In this document: piece after piece, positions 59,066 to 64,000 of the stretch
How the letters are laid out: each line of letters begins with the position of its first letter
Numbering within the stretch: the stretch's first letter is position 1
The notes under the pieces: model-generated
What the model was told of the DNA's origin: nothing
Seen by the model: the letters and a program-made list of their open reading frames with translations, nothing else
Databases searched by the model: none
Source: Gammaproteobacteria bacterium
GTDB lineage: Bacteria > Pseudomonadota > Gammaproteobacteria > GCA-001735895
Length of the DNA stretch: 64,000 bases
NCBI GenBank assembly: GCA_024225395.1
Contig: JAAEMR010000010.1
Coordinates: 91,295 to 155,294, forward strand
Direction: 5' to 3'
Translations under genes and position numbers: made by a program

Positions 59066-59095
59066 AAAAAAGGCCTGTTATACAGGCTTTTATTT
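59066..59095 (+). terminator. Rho-independent terminator after erpA
   Basis: AAGGCCTG and CAGGCTT pair around a 5-nt loop with flanking A-run and T-run. Confidence 0.8.
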
Positions 59096-59246
59096 TGCAC
59101 ATGGATGTACTTATGCGGGACTAATACCAGGATGTATGCTGCTAGGGCAATGCAGGAGCAGTTGCCGTGGAAGGATATATTACTCCTGCAATATCTGCTT
59201 ATACGCCATCCGCGGTAAAATATGAGGAATTTAAATTTCTGGTATT

Positions 59247-60008
59247 CTAAAAGTGAAAATAACCGTTAAGGTATAAACCGTCATATTCAAGGTTAGTATT
59301 TAAATTACTTGCATCATTCAGTTCCAGCGAAAAGGTCTTTATTCCGCCTTCGATACCGAGCCCGGAAGATGATTCATAACCTACCATAAGAGTAGAGTCT
59401 TCGGCTGAACTATCACCAATGCTCAGTTGTTGTATATTTGCACCTACATAAAAACCTGTTAATGGAAGATCGAAACGTGCTGACAGGTAAATCATGGGGA
59501 TTGTTTCATCGACATTTATTGTTTCATTATTATTCGCATTATCCAGGTCCCTGATAGAAACTTTACCATCAAATTTTTTCAGGTCCAGGCCAATATCAAT
59601 ATTGATCCAGTTATCCAGTATTTCATAATACAGAACAATATCTTTATGAGATAAGTCCAGAGTTGAAGAAATATTAGAGTTAACTACGAAATTTTGACCT
59701 TCGAAGTTAAGGTTGTTGGTTAGAGTTGAGTTACTGCTGGCATTAAGTTCGGCTCCCTGGTATTTGACATTAGGAACCAGAGGAATAGGGTGTTCAAAGC
59801 TTAAACTCACTAAAGCTGATGTCTGGTCAGAATAACCAAGATCATTATTTAGCTGAATATCACTTGAGCTACCTGAGCTAAAAGAACCGCTTAAGTCTGG
59901 TGTCCAGTGACTGGCACTAATATTAAGCCCCACAAAGTCAGCGCTGGCTGATCCCGACAGGATAGCTGCTAGTAGTGATAGTGGAATAGACTTCCTTGTG
60001 AAGCTCAT
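59247..60008 (-). CDS. TIGR04219-type outer membrane beta-barrel protein
   Basis: 253 residues. Signal peptide 1-23 (SGSASA), then an N-terminal WTPDLSGSFSSG segment and about ten amphipathic strands (ALVSLSFEHPIPLVPNVKYQG, IPMIYLSARFDLPLTGFYVGANIQ), ending in the barrel signal GYFHF. This is the pattern of the TIGR04219 family. Role unknown. Stands alone between erpA and anmK. Confidence 0.82.
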   Translation of the reverse strand: MSFTRKSIPLSLLAAILSGSASADFVGLNISASHWTPDLSGSFSSGSSSDIQLNNDLGYSDQTSALVSLSFEHPIPLVPNVKYQGAELNASSNSTLTNNLNFEGQNFVVNSNISSTLDLSHKDIVLYYEILDNWINIDIGLDLKKFDGKVSIRDLDNANNNETINVDETIPMIYLSARFDLPLTGFYVGANIQQLSIGDSSAEDSTLMVGYESSSGLGIEGGIKTFSLELNDASNLNTNLEYDGLYLNGYFHF

Positions 60009-60072
60009 GATTAATTAACTAAAAAAAATAATTCGGTCTATTATTCTAGCACAACATTCAGCGGTGTCTATA

Positions 60073-61188
60073 TTAAAAATACACACCCCCTAGAATTGTT
60101 GGTGTTTTTGCACTAGTTACCGACGGAAGGTTGCCGGGAAGCTGTTTTATGGTCTGCCGGGCTAGCCAGGCGAAGGCCATGGCTTCAACCCAGTCGGGAT
60201 GAATACCGAGTGTAATTGTTGTATCGACTTTGGCGGGTTTAAGGTGGAAACTTAATCGTTCCATTAAGTAGTCATTGTGCGCCCCGCCCCCGCAAACAAA
60301 GCATTCTGCGATGTTATTTTTTAGTTGATGGACACCTCTGTTAATGCTTACGGCGGTCAATTCGACCAGAGTTGCCATGACATCCGGAGGAGAAAGTAGA
60401 TTGAGCTGGAAATGGTTAAGCCAGTCTTGAGAGAAATAGTCGGTGCCTGTCGACTTTGGGGGTTTTTGCTGGAAATAGGATTCCTGATTCAGCATGTTTT
60501 GCAGTGTGGGTGTGTGAATTTTACCACTACGGGCGAAATTTCCGTCCTGATCAAAGTTCATTTTTAGAAATTGCTGACTGAGACCGTCCAGTAATGTGTT
60601 GCCGGGGCCGGTGTCAAATCCGCTAACGGGAGTAGAGAGGTCGGCCGGTAGAAAAGTTATATTGGCTATACCGCCAATATTGATGATGACTCGATTGTGT
60701 TTACCTGACCGGAATACCTGGTTGTGGAATGACGGTGCGAGAGGTGCTCCCTGTCCACCTAAAGCAATATCCCGTCGTCTAAAATCGGCTACAACGGTGA
60801 TTCCTGTTTCAGTTGCAATAATATTCGGGTCGCCTATTTGCAGGGTATAAGGATGGTTGTGCTGAATATTATGCCGAATAGTTTGTCCGTGAGAGCCTAT
60901 GGCAATAATTTCCTGTCTTTCGATCTGGTTGATATTGATGAAGTCATTGATCTTTTCGGCATAAAATCGACCCAGGCGGGTGTCTAGTTCGCACATTTCA
61001 CTTACAGTGGCATCCGGGCTTAATACTAGTTGTTGTAATAGTGTGCGTAATTCGACAGGGTATTGCGTGGTTTGATGATGAATTAGTTCCGGTGTGTTTC
61101 CATTGAATGTAACTGCCACTATATCCAGTCCATCCATGCTGGTGCCGCTCATGGTGCCCAGGAATAATTGTCGGGCAGCTTTTGTCAT
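60073..61188 (-). CDS. anmK: Anhydro-N-acetylmuramic acid kinase
   Basis: 371 residues. GTMSGTSMDGLD near the start, HGQTIRH, GGIANIT, FDTGPGNTLLD and CGGGAHNDYLMERL. It hydrolyses and phosphorylates anhydroMurNAc in peptidoglycan recycling. Start overlaps the stop of the M23 peptidase gene by 4 bp; both act on murein. Confidence 0.96.
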   Translation of the reverse strand: MTKAARQLFLGTMSGTSMDGLDIVAVTFNGNTPELIHHQTTQYPVELRTLLQQLVLSPDATVSEMCELDTRLGRFYAEKINDFININQIERQEIIAIGSHGQTIRHNIQHNHPYTLQIGDPNIIATETGITVVADFRRRDIALGGQGAPLAPSFHNQVFRSGKHNRVIINIGGIANITFLPADLSTPVSGFDTGPGNTLLDGLSQQFLKMNFDQDGNFARSGKIHTPTLQNMLNQESYFQQKPPKSTGTDYFSQDWLNHFQLNLLSPPDVMATLVELTAVSINRGVHQLKNNIAECFVCGGGAHNDYLMERLSFHLKPAKVDTTITLGIHPDWVEAMAFAWLARQTIKQLPGNLPSVTSAKTPTILGGVYF

Positions 61189-62585
61189 TGCGTTACTTGA
61201 GCTACTTTTTTCTCATCCATTAAACTTAGCATGGATAAATATGTGCGCGTTTCTTTCTTAAAGTGAGCCCTGTAGGCTTTATCGATGGGCTCTGCAGCGG
61301 GTAATTTCACGGTCAATGGATTGCGGTGTACTCCGTTGACTCTAAATTCGTAATGTAAATGCGGACCTGAAGCCAGACCGGTGCTGCCGACATATCCGAT
61401 GATCTGTCCCTGTTTGATCCGTTTTCCTTTACGTGATCCACGTGCATAACGCGTCATGTGGGCGTATACGGTTGTGTATTTGCCGCCGTGCTGGATAAAA
61501 ATAGATTTACCGTAACCTCCTTTTGTTCCTTTGAATGTTATTTTGCCATCTCCGGATGCGCGGATAGGAGTGCCTCGTGCAGCAGCGTAATCCACTCCTT
61601 TGTGTGATCTCCATTTAGATAGTACAGGGTGCCATCTTTTACGTGTAAACCGGGAACTGATGCGGGAAAATTTTACCGGGCTGCGCAGGAAAGCCTTACG
61701 CATGCTTTTTCCGTCGGGAGAGTAGTATCCGCTTTCACCTTTTGGATCGGTGTAATAAACTGCTTTATACTGTTTGCCCTGGTTAATGAATTCTGCTGAT
61801 AAAATACGGCCATGACGTATTCTTTCTCCGTCTTTAAAAAGCTCGTTGTAAACCAGGGCAAATTGATCGCCCTTACGAATATCCAGTGCAAAATCGATAT
61901 CCCAGCCAAAAATGCCGGCTAATTCCATGATGACGCTTTCGGGTATGTCGCTTTTTTCGGCCGCCAGGAAAAGGGAAGAAGTTATTTCACCTGACTTAAA
62001 AACGGGAATGGGGTCGAGCGGGTGATGTAACAGTTCGCTGGTTAATGATTTATCCTGTTGACGTTTGATGACCAGGGTTTGAGTGAGGCTGGGCATGTAC
62101 TTAAGGTTTGTTAATTTTCCTTCTGAATCTTTGAGTATTGATATCTTTTGACCGGGACGGATTTTGCTTAGCTTTTTGGTTTGTTTATTAAGTTGTACTA
62201 CCTGGTGGGTCGTGCTGGCATTTAACCCTGCGTTAGAGAAGATGGATGCAAGAGTATCTCCCGCTTTAATTTGTATAGTTTCCCAGTTTGATTCTGGCTG
62301 GATGGGTGGTTCAATGGTTAAAGAGGGTTGAGGTGTTTCCTGGATATCTTTGCCTGGTAGTAAAACAGAGTAGTGTAATCGTTCGAGCTTGAGGTTAGAA
62401 TTCTCGACCTTGGCAGAACTGTCAGGTAAAAAGCTTAGAATCAGGTAAACTGAGACGACCAGTGTGACAAGGGCGGTAATGCCCCTGATAATCCGGTTTA
62501 TATGTATAGGCGCCCTGTTGTTGCGTAGGGGTTGGCGCTGTCTCCTGGCTTGTCCTGACTTAAAGTCAAGGTCTAGGTAACTCAT
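61185..62585 (-). CDS. mepM: M23 peptidoglycan DD-endopeptidase, MepM/YebA-like
   Basis: 466 residues. N-terminal transmembrane anchor (about 33-52), an OapA/LysM-like domain (100-175, IQIKAGDTLASIFSNAGL), a Csd3-like middle domain (200-300), and an LytM domain with zinc ligands H328 and D332 (HKGVD), H376 and H409/H411 (HLHYEF). It cleaves cross-links to allow murein growth. Operon with anmK; divergent from tyrS, the order seen in Pseudomonas. Confidence 0.94.
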   Translation of the reverse strand: MSYLDLDFKSGQARRQRQPLRNNRAPIHINRIIRGITALVTLVVSVYLILSFLPDSSAKVENSNLKLERLHYSVLLPGKDIQETPQPSLTIEPPIQPESNWETIQIKAGDTLASIFSNAGLNASTTHQVVQLNKQTKKLSKIRPGQKISILKDSEGKLTNLKYMPSLTQTLVIKRQQDKSLTSELLHHPLDPIPVFKSGEITSSLFLAAEKSDIPESVIMELAGIFGWDIDFALDIRKGDQFALVYNELFKDGERIRHGRILSAEFINQGKQYKAVYYTDPKGESGYYSPDGKSMRKAFLRSPVKFSRISSRFTRKRWHPVLSKWRSHKGVDYAAARGTPIRASGDGKITFKGTKGGYGKSIFIQHGGKYTTVYAHMTRYARGSRKGKRIKQGQIIGYVGSTGLASGPHLHYEFRVNGVHRNPLTVKLPAAEPIDKAYRAHFKKETRTYLSMLSLMDEKKVAQVTQ

Positions 62586-62658
62586 TAAGATAATTTCAGT
62601 TTGTGGCAGCTTCTAGAAGCTGCGGCAATTATAAATAGTTTCAAAATTCGAGGTAAAT

Positions 62659-63861
62659 ATGGGCTCTATAGAAGATGCATTGCAGCAAATCCGCAGAGGC
62701 GCTGACGAAATTCTAGTGGAATCTGAGCTGATTAAAAAGCTTAAAAGAGGTAAACCCTTAAAAATTAAAGCAGGCTTTGATCCAACCGCACCGGATTTGC
62801 ACCTGGGGCATACGGTATTGATTAATAAACTCAGGCAATTTCAGGACCTTGGTCATGAAGTGCAATTCCTGATTGGTGATTTTACCGCAATGATCGGTGA
62901 TCCGACAGGTAAAAGTGCGACAAGACCAGCTCTCACTCGGGAAGATGTGCTTGAGAATGCGGCTACCTATGAGCATCAGGTGTTTAAAATACTCGATGCA
63001 CAAAAAACAACGGTGCTTTTTAATTCACAATGGATGGGTGAAATGAAAGCTTCGGATATGATTCAGTTGGCTGCAAAGCATACGGTTGCAAGAATGCTGG
63101 AACGAGATGACTTTAGTAAACGATATAAAGGCGGGTTGCCAATATCGGTGCATGAATTCCTTTACCCTTTGGTACAGGGTTATGACTCTGTTGCAATGAA
63201 AACTGATGTAGAGTTGGGGGGGACTGATCAAAAGTTTAATTTGCTGGTGGGTCGTCAGCTGCAGGAAGCCTATGGGCAGGAACCACAGGTTGCGCTAACC
63301 ATGCCGATCCTGGAAGGACTGGATGGCGTGCAGAAGATGTCCAAGTCCCTTAACAACTATATAGGTATCACCGATACACCAAATGATATGTTTGGAAAAG
63401 TCATGTCGATCAGCGATGATTTGATGTGGCGTTACTTCGAATTATTAAGTTTCCGCCCAATGTCAGAAATTGAGACTTTCCAGAAAGAGATAGAGCAGGG
63501 TAAAAACCCCAGGGATGTGAAGTTTCTGCTGGCAGAAGAAATATTGACCCGTTTTCATGATTCGCAGTCGGCTCGTAAAGCTCAGGAAGACTTTATTAAG
63601 AGATTCCAGAAAGGTGCAATACCGGATGATATAGATGAAGTGGTGCTGACAATAGAAGAGGAAGAGGTTGGTGTAGCGGCTATGTTAAAGATGGCGGGCT
63701 TAACGGGAAGTACATCGGATAGTTTTAGAATGATAAAGCAGGGAGCTGTAAAGCTGGACGGACAGAAGGTTGAAGACCGCAGTTTAAAGCTGGCTGAAGG
63801 GGTGACAGTTATCGCCCAGGTTGGCAAGAGAAAATTCGCAAAAATCACTATTCAAAAATAA
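62659..63861 (+). CDS. tyrS: Tyrosyl-tRNA synthetase (TyrZ-like long form)
   Basis: 400 residues. Class I signatures HLGH (48-51) and KMSKS (226-230), and a C-terminal S4 RNA-binding domain (about 340-398, [18 protein letters not shown]). It charges tRNA-Tyr. Followed by the promoter of an rRNA operon, the same arrangement as in Pseudomonas. Confidence 0.97.
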   Translation: MGSIEDALQQIRRGADEILVESELIKKLKRGKPLKIKAGFDPTAPDLHLGHTVLINKLRQFQDLGHEVQFLIGDFTAMIGDPTGKSATRPALTREDVLENAATYEHQVFKILDAQKTTVLFNSQWMGEMKASDMIQLAAKHTVARMLERDDFSKRYKGGLPISVHEFLYPLVQGYDSVAMKTDVELGGTDQKFNLLVGRQLQEAYGQEPQVALTMPILEGLDGVQKMSKSLNNYIGITDTPNDMFGKVMSISDDLMWRYFELLSFRPMSEIETFQKEIEQGKNPRDVKFLLAEEILTRFHDSQSARKAQEDFIKRFQKGAIPDDIDEVVLTIEEEEVGVAAMLKMAGLTGSTSDSFRMIKQGAVKLDGQKVEDRSLKLAEGVTVIAQVGKRKFAKITIQK

Positions 63862-63875
63862 AAGTGAGAAAGTAG

Positions 63876-63910
63876 TTGGCAAGTTGAAGTAAGTGTATAT
63901 AATGCGCGCC
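63876..63910 (+). promoter_or_regulatory. rRNA operon P1-type promoter
   Basis: TTGGCA (63876-63881), 16-bp spacer, perfect TATAAT (63898-63903), then a GC-rich discriminator GCGCGCC (63904-63910) typical of stringently controlled rRNA promoters. AT-rich sequence lies upstream. About 90 bp of leader follow to the window end; the 16S gene itself is outside. Confidence 0.8.
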
Positions 63911-64000
63911 TCGCTCGACGGAAGAGTGTGTTTTAGATAGATGCATTTGCAGGCTGTAAAGGTCTGTTTGGAAGTTGAGAAGAGAGGGAGAATAATTAAT

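Noticed and set aside
59021..59218. 65-codon frame after erpA
   Set aside because: It overlaps the erpA end and its terminator; not coding.

Overview
The window is a chromosomal segment of a gammaproteobacterium with moderate GC. I cannot name the genus. Gene order repeatedly matches Pseudomonas-type genomes: argC - membrane coiled-coil protein - bactofilin - erpA // anmK - mepM-like // tyrS - rRNA promoter; HAD phosphatase // rppH - ptsP; asmA-like - mutY; and a Mg-type HemB. Almost everything is housekeeping or envelope-related. I see no prophage, insertion sequence with a transposase, CRISPR array, toxin-antitoxin pair or tRNA.

Layout: 1-2.0 kb is a divergent zinc uptake locus (znuA partial // znuC-znuB) with a Zur-like palindrome between. 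2.07-2.65 kb is rplU-rpmA, closed by a strong terminator. 2.8-3.0 kb is a folded non-coding element. 3.15-10.1 kb is a complete moxR-bat operon (AAA ATPase, DUF58, DUF4381, two von Willebrand A proteins, BatD). It sits between rpmA and obgE, which are usually adjacent. A 168-bp hairpin precedes obgE-proB. 12.6-25.5 kb holds AIM24, a CvfB-like S1 protein, comF // bioB-bioF, tdh-kbl, an uncharacterised gene, ydcH-like and DksA-like genes, hemB-aroE, a decayed M14 peptidase and a malic enzyme. 25.5-29.4 kb holds zinc-independent L31 with a structured leader, a 0.7 kb AT-rich spacer with three DnaA-type boxes, and rph-rdgB-hemW.

29.5-45.8 kb holds yicC, an unusual 845-residue triple-repeat secreted protein, an EAL phosphodiesterase with a dead GGDEF domain, pilU, a dnaJ-like/htrA-like heat-shock pair with a sigma-32-type promoter, moaC, DUF2333, an AsmA-like gene-mutY, and a DUF3754 membrane protein. 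46-55.3 kb holds an HxlR regulator next to a palindrome, an outer-membrane protein-HIT pair, an HDOD protein, slyD, a deleted mscS, an amino acid racemase, two HAD phosphatases, rppH and ptsP. 55.4-64 kb holds hemJ, a TlpA-like protein, argC, DUF6776, bactofilin, erpA behind an IscR type 1 site, a beta-barrel protein, anmK, a mepM-like gene, tyrS, and a stringent-type rRNA promoter whose rRNA genes lie beyond the window.

The most unusual items are the 845-residue protein (DUF4124, three copies of a ~190-residue unit, type IV pilin-like C-terminus), two structured intergenic elements at 2.8-3.0 and 10.2-10.4 kb, the DnaA-box cluster at 26.45 kb, and the L31 leader. Two pseudogenes (M14 peptidase, mscS) show ongoing gene loss. 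All family assignments come from reading motifs in the translations; no database search was run.
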